Source: Paenibacillus helianthi (lineage in GTDB: Bacteria > Bacillota > Bacilli > Paenibacillales > Paenibacillaceae). From it: DNA of 64,000 nt. The stretch spans positions 186,001-250,000 of the forward strand of contig NZ_LVWI01000037.1 in NCBI RefSeq assembly GCF_001909055.1, written 5' to 3'. Of this stretch, positions 54,398-63,938 are shown piece by piece (position 1 is the first letter of the stretch; each line of letters begins with the position of its first letter). A program made the translations under genes and the position numbers. The notes beneath the pieces are model-generated. The model made no database searches. It saw nothing but the letters and a program-made list of their open reading frames with translations, and had not been told where the DNA came from.

Positions 54398-54438
54398 ACG
54401 GCTGCCGTTCCAGAAGGAGCGGTGTTGCCGTTTTTTTT
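54398..54438 (+). terminator. Terminator after the WG-repeat gene
   Basis: ACGGCTGCCGTTCC (54398-54411) pairs imperfectly with GGAGCGGTGTTGCCGT (54416-54431), followed by eight T. Confidence 0.7.
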
Positions 54439-54634
54439 CGCGGAATACAAGCCTTAGACAGTCTGCCGCTAGACGGGACAAGCGGTCTGAACTCTACTAG
54501 TTCCCAGAATTTAGAAGCGCACAGCAAATAGATTTGTGTTACAATGACTGAGGAACAAATTACAACTTTGTAATATTTGATTCAGCGACTCTTGGCAGAA
54601 GACCAAACTACAACAAGAACAAGGAGATGGCAGA

Positions 54635-55399
54635 ATGAAGAGCAAGACTTTAAGAGCAGTGATTGGTGGAAGTGTAGCGGCTGTTATGGCGCTTAGCATC
54701 TCTCTTCCATTACAAGCAAATGCAGCATCGGAAACTCAGACGATGACCATAAAGACCACTAACTTTGCACAATTCATGGAATATCTGAAACAATACAGCA
54801 CAAACGGATTTTCGTTGGACGGTTCCACGGTAACTTTTACGAAGCTTCAGCCTGTTGTTACAAATCCGGCAGCAGCTGCTCCAACAGCTACAGCGAAGCC
54901 TGCCGCAACACCAGCGCCTGCGGTTCAGCCCGTAACGCCTGTGGCAACACCAGCACCAACGGCTAAACCCGTAGCAACAGCCAAACCTGTAGCAACAGCT
55001 GCGCCAATAGTGGCAGATACGTCCGGAACTGCTGCATTTACCCAGCAGATCGTAACATTGGTCAATAAGGAACGCGCAGCAGCTGGACTTGCGCCTGTAG
55101 CAGCACTAGCCAGCCTTAACAAGGTAGCGGCAGCCAAGGCAACAGATATGCGTTCGAACAATTACTTTTCCCACACGTCTCCAACGTACGGATCACCCTT
55201 TGACATGATGTCTTCTTTCGGCGTGACTTATCAGTATGCAGGTGAAAATATCGCTATGGGACAAAAAACACCTCAGGAAGTCATGACCGCTTGGATGAAC
55301 AGCACCGGGCACCGGGCCAACATTCTTAGTGCGAATTTCAATTATATCGGCGTTGGTTTTGACAATAACTACTGGGTACAAGAGTTCATCGGCAAGTAA
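54635..55399 (+). CDS. Secreted CAP-domain protein (YkwD-like)
   Basis: A 254-residue secreted protein. A signal peptide (VIGGSVAAVMALSISLPLQANAA, cut about residue 32) is followed by a short coat-YkwD-like stretch with TNFAQFMEYLKQYSTNGF. A linker of Ala/Pro/Thr/Val/Lys (about 75-135, repeated TAKPVATAKPVATAAP) leads to a CAP/SCP domain (about 136-254). CAP landmarks are NKERAAAGLAPV, NYFSHTSPTYG, YAGENIAMG and WMNSTGHRANIL. Similar proteins are spore-coat or envelope associated in Bacillales; no catalytic role is established. The ATG at 54635 follows AAGGAGATGG. A terminator follows. Confidence 0.9.
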   Translation: MKSKTLRAVIGGSVAAVMALSISLPLQANAASETQTMTIKTTNFAQFMEYLKQYSTNGFSLDGSTVTFTKLQPVVTNPAAAAPTATAKPAATPAPAVQPVTPVATPAPTAKPVATAKPVATAAPIVADTSGTAAFTQQIVTLVNKERAAAGLAPVAALASLNKVAAAKATDMRSNNYFSHTSPTYGSPFDMMSSFGVTYQYAGENIAMGQKTPQEVMTAWMNSTGHRANILSANFNYIGVGFDNNYWVQEFIGK

Positions 55400-55477
55400 G
55401 CTTCAAAAGCTTCAATCCCTGCAAGGTATAACGGTTCCTCTTTCAATCCCAAGAGAACCGCAGCTGTATCAGCATTT

Positions 55478-55513
55478 AACCGTTCTCCGGCGCAGCCGGG
55501 GAGCGGTTTTTTT
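55478..55513 (+). terminator. Terminator after the CAP-domain gene
   Basis: AACCGTTCTCCGG (from 55478) pairs with CCGGGGAGCGGTT, followed by seven T. Confidence 0.88.
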
Positions 55514-55554
55514 AAGAATATAAGGATTAATATGTATTAAGGTATCAATCATGG

Positions 55555-55610
55555 TTATATTTCTACGCTGAAACGGGTACCGTCCTTTGAAGGGGGGTAT
55601 CCGTTTCCGC
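55555..55610 (+). repeat. Short hairpin repeat, copy 1
   Basis: TTATATTTCTACGCTG then GAAACGGGTACC pairing with GGTATCCGTTTC around a GTCCTTTGAAGGG loop. The left half matches the minus strand of 63823-63879 (TTATATTTCT, CGCTGAAACGG, TACCGTC), and the right arm CCGTTTC also matches. It lies upstream of the GDSL gene. Confidence 0.7.
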
Positions 55611-55722
55611 TTGCATTCAGTATTTGCAAATTGAACATAGAAGAATTATGTTTATCTACATAGTTAAGAAGTTTGTAAAATGTGGAACAATACAGAATAG
55701 AACGGCACACGGAGGGATAGCT

Positions 55723-56628
55723 TTGAACGATTCCAAATGGACCTGGCGCGCAGTCAGCTTGATTTCCATAGCGGCTACAATCATTTTACTCGTCGGGTTT
55801 GTGTATGCGGTAAAAGATGTGCTGTACCCAAAAGGAGCAGCCACACTAACTATTCTACCGGAGCAGACCGCTGCTCCAGTCTCTGCTGCCGGAGAAACGA
55901 TCAGAATAGTGGCATTAGGCGATTCACTGGCCAAAGGAACAGGCGATAATGAAGGCAGCGGGTATGTGAAGCGCACGTTAGACGGCTTGACAGCAAAAGG
56001 AAGCAAGACAAGTCTGATCGGCAATATGGGGATCAACGGTCTGACAACAGCAGGTCTGCAGAGCAAGCTGCAGCAGGAAGGCGTGAAATATGCGCTTCGC
56101 CAGTCTAACGTGATACTGGTGTCCATAGGCGGGAATGACCTTTTCAGAGGGGCTGACCTTTTGGGAAGCGGCAGTGAAGGCCAGCAGATTGCGGTACCGG
56201 ATACGGAAGGTCAGAAAGCTGGAAGCATGGAGGAAGGTACAGGTGTAAGTACAGGTGCGGGTATCGCAGAAGGGAATGATAAAATATCTCCTGATTCCCT
56301 GCTGGCAGCATTGCCTGAAGCGGCGAAACGGCTTAATACCATTCTCGAACGTATTTCAGAGATTAATCCTGAGGCGCAGATCTATTATCTGGGGCTCTAT
56401 AATCCATTTGGAGATGTTCCCGAGCTGCTCGTGCCTGGTAATCAAGCGGTAACGGCCTGGAATAACGCAGCGATGGATATTATTAATAAGCATAGCAACA
56501 TGACGCTGGTTCCCACCTTTGATTTGTTCAACCGGCATCTGGACAAGTATCTGTCGAGCGATCATTTTCACCCGAATGGCAACGGTTACCAGCGGATCAG
56601 TGAGCGGGTCATACAGGCATTGCAATAA
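55723..56628 (+). CDS. GDSL/SGNH-family membrane-anchored hydrolase
   Basis: A 301-residue protein with one N-terminal membrane segment (about 10-28, VSLISIAATIILLVGFVYAV) and an extracytoplasmic SGNH hydrolase domain. The four blocks are present: IVALGDSLAKGTG (catalytic Ser), GINGLTTAGL, VSIGGNDLFRG and DHFHPNGNGY with the catalytic Asp-His. The substrate is probably an acyl or acetyl ester of wall or lipid, not determinable. The TTG at 55723 follows GGAGGGA and begins MNDSKWTW; an ATG at 55624 has no site. The ABC transporter genes follow 52 bases after the stop. Confidence 0.88.
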   Translation: MNDSKWTWRAVSLISIAATIILLVGFVYAVKDVLYPKGAATLTILPEQTAAPVSAAGETIRIVALGDSLAKGTGDNEGSGYVKRTLDGLTAKGSKTSLIGNMGINGLTTAGLQSKLQQEGVKYALRQSNVILVSIGGNDLFRGADLLGSGSEGQQIAVPDTEGQKAGSMEEGTGVSTGAGIAEGNDKISPDSLLAALPEAAKRLNTILERISEINPEAQIYYLGLYNPFGDVPELLVPGNQAVTAWNNAAMDIINKHSNMTLVPTFDLFNRHLDKYLSSDHFHPNGNGYQRISERVIQALQ

Positions 56629-56680
56629 GCCGGGACATTTGTCAGCAGGGCAAAAAAATCAACAGAAGGGAGCTGCAAGG

Positions 56681-57661
56681 ATGACATCAAACCCAAGAGA
56701 CGGCTCCGGTACGGTAGTGCTGTCTGTCGACGGTGTCCGTAAAAAGATAGGGCGCAAATGGATTATTGATGATGTAACCTTTGATGTGCGTGAAGGTGAA
56801 ATATTTGGTTTTCTCGGTCCGAATGGGGCCGGCAAAACGACGACTATCCGCATGCTGGTAGATTTGATCCGCCCCAGCGAAGGGAAAATCACCGTATGCG
56901 GCTACAACGTAAACCGTGAGCCCGAAAAAGCGCTGCAATATGTTGGTTCCATTGTAGAGAATCCAGAGGTCTACACCTATCTGACCGGATGGGAAAATCT
57001 GCAGCATTTTGCCCGGATGCAGCCGGGAGTAGGTAAAGACCGTATCGCTGAGGTAGTCGATATTGTCCGGCTGGATCAGAGGATACACGATAAGGTAAGT
57101 ACGTATTCCCTTGGCATGCGCCAGCGGCTGGGTATTGCCCAGGCACTCCTTGGACGCCCCCGGCTTCTGATTCTGGACGAACCCACGAACGGGCTGGATC
57201 CGAAAGGAATCAAGGAACTGCGTGAGTTCATCCGGCGGCTGGCCGATGAAGGGCTTGCCGTATTTGTCTCCAGCCATCTGCTGAGCGAAATTCAGCTGCT
57301 CTGCGACCGGGTAGCCATTATCAGCAAAGGTCGGGTGCTCGCCGTGGGCGGAGTCGAGGATCTGGTTGCCCAGAGCTCGCCATATGTGCTATGGGAGCTG
57401 GATCCGTTAAGCAGAGCAAAGAACCTCCTTGGCGGCCGCCCGGATATTTCAATACTAGAGCTGGATGAAGTAACCCTGGATGATTCCGTTATTGCCGGCA
57501 TGGGGGCGAATTCCCTGATCACTGTGATGGAAGAGGATTTGATTCCGGAGATTGTAGCCGTACTTGTTACAGATGAGGTGGAAGTACGGGCCGTGCATAA
57601 AATCAACCCTACACTGGAACAGCTATTCTTGAAGTTAACGGAAGGTGAAACTATTGACTAG
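56681..57661 (+). CDS. ABC transporter ATPase
   Basis: A 326-residue ATPase of an ABC-2 type exporter or efflux complex. Walker A is GPNGAGKTTTIRML (about 47-60), the signature SLGMRQRLGIAQALL (about 147-161) and Walker B LILDEPTNGLDPKG. The C-terminal region (about 230-326) is the extension seen in the bacitracin/lantibiotic-like and multidrug type. The ATG at 56681 follows AAGGGAGCTG. Its end overlaps the permease start by eight bases. The substrate is unknown; the SGNH hydrolase upstream may or may not be related. Confidence 0.92.
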   Translation: MTSNPRDGSGTVVLSVDGVRKKIGRKWIIDDVTFDVREGEIFGFLGPNGAGKTTTIRMLVDLIRPSEGKITVCGYNVNREPEKALQYVGSIVENPEVYTYLTGWENLQHFARMQPGVGKDRIAEVVDIVRLDQRIHDKVSTYSLGMRQRLGIAQALLGRPRLLILDEPTNGLDPKGIKELREFIRRLADEGLAVFVSSHLLSEIQLLCDRVAIISKGRVLAVGGVEDLVAQSSPYVLWELDPLSRAKNLLGGRPDISILELDEVTLDDSVIAGMGANSLITVMEEDLIPEIVAVLVTDEVEVRAVHKINPTLEQLFLKLTEGETID

Positions 57662-58643
57662 CCTAATACCGCTCATCCGCAATGAGTGCCTGAAGATTAT
57701 TAAAAAGAAGCGCTTCTACATTATTCTGCTTATTCTGCTTGTACTTGTGCCTATGTTTACCTATGCACAGATGCGGATTGCCGAGCGCAGCCGGGATAAG
57801 TTCAACTCGGACTGGAGGCTGGAGGTTCAGCAGCAAATCACAGATAATCAGAATTCACTCGGCAGTGACCGGATCCCTGAGGAGTGGAAGTCTTACCGGA
57901 AAATATTTGTCCAGCAGCTGCAATATTATCTGGATCACGATGTGAATCCGAATGAGCCTAGCGGAGTAACCTTCACCCGTGAGTTTCTGGACAATTCGGT
58001 ATCCTTATTTATTCCGCTGCTGATTATGGCTGTAGCCTCCGATTTGGTCTCTGGAGAGCGGACCACCGGAACCATCAAAATGCTGCTGACCCGGCCGGTG
58101 AAGCGCTGGAAAGTGCTGTTCAGCAAAATGGCGGCGCTGCTGATGTTTGTCTCGCTGATCGTGCTCTCAACTTTTCTGATCAGCTATCTCGTTTCGGGTC
58201 TTGCCTTTGGGTATAAAGGATTTAATGTCCCTGTCTTTACGGGGTTTCAGCTGAATGGAGATACAGTGGATATGTCTAGCGTGCATGCGGTGCCGCAATG
58301 GAAATATTTGCTGATGCAGGGCGGATTGATCTGGTTCGTGAGTGTAGTTGTTGCGCTCCTGGCTTTTATGGTATCAGTGCTCGTGCGAAGCACAGCCGCG
58401 AGTATTGTAGTGATGATGGCGGCACTGATTGCCGGCACCATATTGACAAATATGGCATCAGCATGGACTACGGCCAAATATTTATTTATGGTCAACCTGG
58501 GCTTGACTGGTTATTTATCCGGATCGCCCGCCCCTATTGAGGGGATGACACTGTCCTTTTCTATGGGGGTGCTGGCCGTTTGGGGAATTCTTTCGGTGAT
58601 CATTTCATTCGCCGTCTTTACGAAACGGGATATTTTGAATTAG
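57654..58643 (+). CDS. ABC-2 type permease
   Basis: A 329-residue integral membrane partner of the ATPase, with about six hydrophobic segments (IILLILLVLVPMFTYA at the start, SLFIPLLIMAVAS, MLLTRP motif, LIWFVSVVVALLAFM, IVVMMAALIAGTIL, GILSVIISFAVF at the end). SGERTTGTIKMLLTRPV is the typical cytosolic loop of the family. TTG 57654 is chosen because the GGAAGG site stands at correct spacing; GTG at 57645 is an alternative adding three residues. The substrate is not known. Confidence 0.88.
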   Translation: MTSLIPLIRNECLKIIKKKRFYIILLILLVLVPMFTYAQMRIAERSRDKFNSDWRLEVQQQITDNQNSLGSDRIPEEWKSYRKIFVQQLQYYLDHDVNPNEPSGVTFTREFLDNSVSLFIPLLIMAVASDLVSGERTTGTIKMLLTRPVKRWKVLFSKMAALLMFVSLIVLSTFLISYLVSGLAFGYKGFNVPVFTGFQLNGDTVDMSSVHAVPQWKYLLMQGGLIWFVSVVVALLAFMVSVLVRSTAASIVVMMAALIAGTILTNMASAWTTAKYLFMVNLGLTGYLSGSPAPIEGMTLSFSMGVLAVWGILSVIISFAVFTKRDILN

Positions 58644-58708
58644 AATGTACAAAGTGAACCAAAACGTTTGTTTGCATTTCGCAGATAGAGAAAGAAGGAG
58701 GAGCATGA

Positions 58709-60691
58709 ATGCTCGAACAGATCGATATGTTTGCAAAAGTCTCCAAGAACGGCGATACCGCCCGGACTGGATACGATGCTGACGACATTCAGGTGCTCGA
58801 AGGTCTGGTTGCAGTACGCAAACGGCCCGGCATGTATATTGGCAGTACGAGTGCCTCGGGACTGCACCATCTGGTATGGGAAATCGTTGATAACGCCGTA
58901 GATGAGCATTTGGCCAAATTTTGCTCGAAAATTGATATTACACTCCGCAAGGACGGTTCGGTGACCGTAATCGACAATGGACGCGGAATTCCGACCGGAA
59001 TGCACAAGACAGGAGTCCCCACACCGCAGGTGGTATTTACGATTCTGCACGCGGGTGGCAAATTCGGAGGCTCAGGCTACAAGAAATCCGGCGGTCTGCA
59101 CGGCGTGGGAGCTTCAGTAACCAATGCCTTGTCCGAGTGGCTGGAAGTAGAAATATACCGGGATGGCAAGATTCACCGGCAGCGCTTTGAATATTGGGTG
59201 GACAAAAGCGGCAAAGAACATGTCGGTGAGCCAGTGACCGGACTTGAGGTTTTGGGGAATACCAATAAGACCGGATCGAAGATCACCTTCAAGCCGGATA
59301 TTCGTGTCTTTCCAAACGGTATTGCCCTGAACTATGATACGCTGGCGGAACGGGTGCAGGAGATCGCCTTTCTGAACTCCGGGCTGCGCATTAATCTGAC
59401 GGATGAACGCAGCGGCCGGCAGGATGAATATTTTTATGAAGGCGGGGCCAGCCAGTTCGTACAATTCCTTAACGAGGGCAAGGACGTACTGCATGATGTA
59501 ATCCATTTCAGCTCGGAAAAAGACGAAATTGAGGTTGAAGTGGCCCTGCAGTACAATGCCGGGTATACCGAAACTATTGCTTCCTTCGTTAACTCGATTC
59601 CTACCCGCAGCGGCGGCACGCATGAGACAGGCTTCAAGACAGCCTATACCCGGGTTCTGAATGATTATGCCCGCCGGACACAGCTGCTCAAGGAAAAGGA
59701 TAAGAACCTCGAGGGTAACGATTTGCGCGAAGGCATGATGGCGGTTATCAGTGTCAAGATGTCCGAGGTGGAGTTCGTCGGCCAGACGAAGGATCAGCTC
59801 GGAAGCGCGTCTGCCCGCAGTGCAGTAGATTATATTGTATCCGAGAATATGGCGCGTTTTCTGGAAGAAAATCCGCAGGTGGCACAGAGCCTCCTGAAGA
59901 AGTCGATCCAGGCCTCCAAAGCGCGGGAAGCTGCGCGTAAGGCCCGCGATGAAATCCGCAGCGGCAAGAAACGCAGTGAAAGCTCGAACCTTGGCGGCAA
60001 GCTGTCGCCTGCACAGTCCAAAGATGTAACACGTACTGAACTGTTCATCGTCGAAGGCGATTCTGCAGGTGGTTCTGCCAAGCAGGGACGGGATTCCAAG
60101 ATTCAGGCGATCCTGCCGCTGAAGGGCAAACCAATGAACTCGGAGAAGGCCAAGCTGCTGGATGTGCTTAAGAACGACGAATTCAAGGCGATCATTTCCA
60201 CCATCGGTGCGGGAATCGGACCGGAATTTGCCGTAGAAGACAGCAATTATTCCAAGATTATTATCATGACCGATGCCGATACCGACGGTGCGCATATACA
60301 GGTGCTGTTGCTGACCTTTTTCTACCGGTATATGAAGCCGCTCATTGATGCCGGCAAAGTCTTTATCGCCCAGCCGCCGCTGTACAAGCTGACGCGCAAA
60401 TCGGGCAAGCTTGAGACCGTGCGTTATGCCTGGAGCGACGAGGAGCTGGCGAACTACCTGAAGGAATTCGGCAAGAATTTCGAGCTGCAGCGCTACAAAG
60501 GACTTGGTGAAATGAACCCGGATCAGCTCTGGGAGACCACGATGAATCCGGAGTCACGCAATTTGCTCCAGGTGCAGATTGAGGATGCTGCTAAGGCGGA
60601 GCGCCGCGTATCCACTCTGATGGGAGACAAGGTCGACCCGCGCAAGCGCTGGATTGTGGAGAACGTCGATTTCACTGAGATTGAGGAATAG
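58709..60691 (+). CDS. parE: DNA topoisomerase IV subunit B
   Basis: ParE supplies the ATPase for topoisomerase IV, which separates linked daughter chromosomes. The 660-residue protein shows GHKL ATPase motifs (VDNAVDEHLA, VIDNGRGIPT, GLHGVGASVTNALS). The TOPRIM region is also complete (VEGDSAGGSAKQGRD, LPLKGKPMN, MTDADTDGAHI). The QTKDQLGS loop and IETVRY-like end match ParE more than GyrB, and the adjacent parC supports this. The ATG at 58709 follows GAAGGAGGAGC; an ATG six bases earlier is out of frame. Confidence 0.95.
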   Translation: MLEQIDMFAKVSKNGDTARTGYDADDIQVLEGLVAVRKRPGMYIGSTSASGLHHLVWEIVDNAVDEHLAKFCSKIDITLRKDGSVTVIDNGRGIPTGMHKTGVPTPQVVFTILHAGGKFGGSGYKKSGGLHGVGASVTNALSEWLEVEIYRDGKIHRQRFEYWVDKSGKEHVGEPVTGLEVLGNTNKTGSKITFKPDIRVFPNGIALNYDTLAERVQEIAFLNSGLRINLTDERSGRQDEYFYEGGASQFVQFLNEGKDVLHDVIHFSSEKDEIEVEVALQYNAGYTETIASFVNSIPTRSGGTHETGFKTAYTRVLNDYARRTQLLKEKDKNLEGNDLREGMMAVISVKMSEVEFVGQTKDQLGSASARSAVDYIVSENMARFLEENPQVAQSLLKKSIQASKAREAARKARDEIRSGKKRSESSNLGGKLSPAQSKDVTRTELFIVEGDSAGGSAKQGRDSKIQAILPLKGKPMNSEKAKLLDVLKNDEFKAIISTIGAGIGPEFAVEDSNYSKIIIMTDADTDGAHIQVLLLTFFYRYMKPLIDAGKVFIAQPPLYKLTRKSGKLETVRYAWSDEELANYLKEFGKNFELQRYKGLGEMNPDQLWETTMNPESRNLLQVQIEDAAKAERRVSTLMGDKVDPRKRWIVENVDFTEIEE

Positions 60692-60873
60692 CAAGAGCGG
60701 CAGGATATCTAAGAGATGCTGCGGTTACAATGTGGCATAGATAAATGTATAGCGGTAAGTGACGATTACTTCCGCTGTTTTTATTTTTTGGTGATCCTTT
60801 TATGCGAAGCAAAAGGGAACATTCTCTGGTTTTGTCTTTGCCAGGTTCTACAGAGTAAAGCGAAGCTTATGGG

Positions 60874-61035
60874 GTGGAAAGTAACGGAGGGGAAGTTTGG
60901 AACTGGAGGAGCGCTAGCGTCCGCCTTTGTCTGCAGATTTCAACCGATAACATCGGTATAAATCAAGAAATCTGCAGACAACAGCGGCCGTAAGTCCAAA
61001 CATTCTCCGTAGTTACGCCGGACACCAATCAGCCA
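60874..61035 (+). repeat. Structured element, copy 2, between parE and parC
   Basis: The same element as at 49169-49346 but in the plus direction. The 15-base central stem TTGTCTGCAGATTTC (60927-60941) pairs with 60967-60981, and an apical ACCGAT/ATCGGT stem lies inside (60943-60957 region). GTTTGGA/TCCAAAC (outer) and ACGGAG/CTCCGT stems are further out. The flanks are nearly identical to copy 1, while six of fifteen pairs of the central stem differ and remain paired. The element fills most of the 457-base parE-parC gap, in which I see no other gene. Confidence 0.85.
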
Positions 61036-61148
61036 AGTTTTACCTTTGAACATTTCAGGCAATAAACCTGAAGAATTTCCAGCAGCGTAGCCGCCAGGTA
61101 TCACCAATCATTAAAATGCGGACAGATTGAGGAACAGAAGGTGAGCGA

Positions 61149-63590
61149 ATGAGCAGTTTATCAGAACAGTTTTTGCCGGCTTTTCTGGAAGAGGTCGTCG
61201 GTGACCGCTTTGGCCGGTATTCCAAATATATTATTCAGGACCGGGCGATTCCGGATGTCCGTGACGGGCTGAAGCCTGTGCAGCGCCGGATTCTGTATGC
61301 CATGTACGATTCCGGTAATACCCCGGACAAGCCGTACCGCAAGTCTGCCAAAACGGTAGGGGACGTTATGGGGAATTATCATCCCCATGGTGACTCTTCC
61401 ATCTACGAAGGTATGGTGCGGATGGCACAGCCCTGGAAGATGGGCCATGTGCTAATAGACGGACACGGGAACTGGGGCTCGATGGACGATGACCCGGCAG
61501 CAGCGATGCGTTATACAGAAGCGCGGCTGTCACCGATCGCGATGGAGATGATGCGCGATATCGAGAAGCGTACGGTGCTGTTCAAGGATAACTTTGACAA
61601 CACGGCCAAAGAACCAGTCGTGGTGCCCTCCCGTTATCCGAATCTGCTGGTCAATGGGACCAGCGGCATTTCGGCCGGCTTTGCGACGGAAATTCCACCG
61701 CATAATCTGCGCGAGGTAATTGACGCGTGCATCGCAGTCATGCAGAAGCCGGATATTGAACTGGAGGATATCATGACCTTTATCAAAGGCCCTGATTTTC
61801 CGACAGGCGGCACAATTATGGGCGGCGACGGCATCATGGATGCTTACCGCACCGGGAAAGGGCGCATCTATTTGCGCTCGAAGACGGAGATTGAAACGCT
61901 CCGGGGCGGGAAGCAGCAGATTGTGATTACCGAGGTACCGTTCCAGATCGTCAAATCCCGGCTGGTCACTTCAATGGAGAATATCCGGCTGGAGAAAAAG
62001 ATCGAAGGCATCGCAGAAGTCCGAGATGAGAGCGGACGTGATGGCCTGCGGATCGTAGTCGAGCTGAAGAAGGAAGCGGATGCCCAGGGGATCCTAGCCT
62101 ATCTGCTCAAAAAAACAGATCTTCAGATCACTTATAATTTCAACATGGTGGCTATTGTCAACAAGTCTCCGCAGCAGCTTGGTCTAAAAGCCATCCTGGA
62201 GGCTTATATTGCCCACCAGCGCGAGGTGGTTACCCATCGCACGCGGTTCGATCTGGAAAAGGCAGAAGACCGTGCCCATGTGCTGGAAGGACTGGTTAAA
62301 GCCCTGAATATTCTGGATGAGGTCATCGCCGCCATCAAGGCGTCGAAGAACCGCCAGGATGCCCAGAATAATCTGGTCTGGATGTTCGGTTTCAGCGAAA
62401 GACAGGCAGACTCCATTCTCACCTTGCAATTGTACAGACTAACCAATCTGGAGATTCATTCACTCCAGAAGGAGCTGGACGAGATGCACGCGCGTATCGC
62501 TGTGCTTCAGGGGATTCTGGACAGTGATAAGAAATTGATCGCTGTAATCCGGAAAGAGCTTATTGAAATCCGCGACAAATACGGTATAGACCGCCGCTCC
62601 CTCATTCAGGGTGAAGTCGAGGAGCTTAAGGTCAGCCTTGAAGTGCTCGTGAACGCCGAGGATGTCCTTGTTGCTCTTTCGGCTGACGGGTACATCAAGC
62701 GTACCGGCATGCCATCCTTCACACGTTCAGGCGGTGAACGGCATGCTTCGGGCGTGAAGGAAGGCGACCATATCATCAAGCTGATGGACCTCAATACCCG
62801 GGACAGCCTGCTTGTGTTCACCCGCAAAGGGCAGTATTTCCTGCTGCCGGTGCATCAGATACCGGAGTTCAAGTGGAAGGACCCCGGAACAGCGATTGTG
62901 AACGTGATAGCTCTTGCCAAAGGCGATGGAATTGTCACCATTCTCCCAGTCGGCAATATGGAGGATACTCAGGCCAGCCTGGTCTTCATCACCCGTAAGG
63001 GGCAGGTCAAGCGTACCGAGCTCAAGGAATACTCTACGAGCCGTTCAGGGGCTGTTGCGGCATGCAAAGTGGCTGATGGGGATGAGATCATCACAGTGGC
63101 CCTGAGCAGCGGTGACAAGGAGATCGTGCTGGTGACCCGTGAGGGGATGAGCATCCGCTTCCGCGAGAGCGAAGTGAACCCTATGGGCCGTGTGGCCAGT
63201 GGGGTAAGGGGAATTCAATTGCGTGAAGGAGACGAAGTGGTCTCTTGCTTCTGGGTCAGTGAAGATGAAGGCGAAATCCTGTCGGTAACCGAAATTGGCT
63301 ATGCCAAACGTACTCTGCTGCTGGATTACCCGTCTCAGAGCCGTGGCGGAAAAGGGTTGCCAACCTTTGAATTCAAAGAGGGCAAGCGAGTACGTCCGAA
63401 CGGCAGCAGAATTTCAGGTGCCTTCTATTGCCGCGAACCACTTGAACTGGTGGCATTAACCCGTGATGGATCAATGTATACCTTCTCCTCTGAATCGGCT
63501 CCGCTCGGCGAACGGCGTTCGATAGGCAAGCAGCTGGTGTCTGTTGAGAAAAAGGACGAGATTATAAGCCTTTTCCTGGCAATTAAATAG
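61149..63590 (+). CDS. parC: DNA topoisomerase IV subunit A
   Basis: ParC cuts and rejoins DNA for topoisomerase IV. The 813-residue protein has the catalytic Tyr122 in [12 protein letters not shown] and the quinolone-determining region [18 protein letters not shown] (about 75-92). The rest of the winged-helix/tower domain and a C-terminal beta-pinwheel (about 500-813) with GxxRxT-like repeats ([43 protein letters not shown]) follow. The serine at SSIYEG is the usual position at which quinolone resistance arises; here it is the sensitive-type Ser. The ATG at 61149 follows GAAGGTGAGCG. It lies 457 bases from parE. Confidence 0.95.
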   Translation: MSSLSEQFLPAFLEEVVGDRFGRYSKYIIQDRAIPDVRDGLKPVQRRILYAMYDSGNTPDKPYRKSAKTVGDVMGNYHPHGDSSIYEGMVRMAQPWKMGHVLIDGHGNWGSMDDDPAAAMRYTEARLSPIAMEMMRDIEKRTVLFKDNFDNTAKEPVVVPSRYPNLLVNGTSGISAGFATEIPPHNLREVIDACIAVMQKPDIELEDIMTFIKGPDFPTGGTIMGGDGIMDAYRTGKGRIYLRSKTEIETLRGGKQQIVITEVPFQIVKSRLVTSMENIRLEKKIEGIAEVRDESGRDGLRIVVELKKEADAQGILAYLLKKTDLQITYNFNMVAIVNKSPQQLGLKAILEAYIAHQREVVTHRTRFDLEKAEDRAHVLEGLVKALNILDEVIAAIKASKNRQDAQNNLVWMFGFSERQADSILTLQLYRLTNLEIHSLQKELDEMHARIAVLQGILDSDKKLIAVIRKELIEIRDKYGIDRRSLIQGEVEELKVSLEVLVNAEDVLVALSADGYIKRTGMPSFTRSGGERHASGVKEGDHIIKLMDLNTRDSLLVFTRKGQYFLLPVHQIPEFKWKDPGTAIVNVIALAKGDGIVTILPVGNMEDTQASLVFITRKGQVKRTELKEYSTSRSGAVAACKVADGDEIITVALSSGDKEIVLVTREGMSIRFRESEVNPMGRVASGVRGIQLREGDEVVSCFWVSEDEGEILSVTEIGYAKRTLLLDYPSQSRGGKGLPTFEFKEGKRVRPNGSRISGAFYCREPLELVALTRDGSMYTFSSESAPLGERRSIGKQLVSVEKKDEIISLFLAIK

Positions 63591-63628
63591 GTATAGGCTT
63601 CATAATGACTGCAAGTTATGAAGAAATA

Positions 63629-63672
63629 AACGGTGTCCCGAATCTCCTTGTGGAGAATAGGGACACCGTTTT
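63629..63672. terminator. Terminator after parC
   Basis: AACGGTGTCCC (63629-63639) pairs with GGGACACCGTT (63660-63670), followed by TTATG; an inner ATCTCC/GGAGAAT stem extends it. The T-run is short. Confidence 0.7.
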
Positions 63673-63822
63673 ATGATAGATATGCCGTACGTTAATCTTA
63701 GTTCAAAGGATGCATTTCTGTATGGCTTTGGGTTAATTATTTTTCCCTTTTGCAGGAAATGGAATTTTTCTCGCGAAAATGTAGTTATGGCGACCCGAAA
63801 AGATACCATCCTTATTGATCAA

Positions 63823-63879
63823 GTAGAAACGGCTTCGCTGTCCTTATCACGACGGTATCCGTTTCAGCGAGAAATATAA
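63823..63879 (-). repeat. Short hairpin repeat, copy 2
   Basis: On the minus strand: TTATATTTCTCGCTG, then GAAACGGATACCGTC and a right arm CCGTTTC after GACAGCGAAG. It matches copy 1 at 55555-55610 in 26 of about 28 bases of the left half. The rest of the post-parC gap (63673-63822) shows no supported gene. Confidence 0.65.
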
Positions 63880-63938
63880 GGATAATTTATTGTGTGAAAC
63901 ATATAAATTCTTATATTTCAAGAAAGGAAGGAATACGT

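Noticed and set aside
59114..60295. 393-codon minus-strand open frame
   Set aside because: Shadow of parE with no motif of its own.
63673..63879. 68-codon plus-strand frame after parC
   Set aside because: No ribosome site, and it runs through the terminator arm region and a hairpin repeat.
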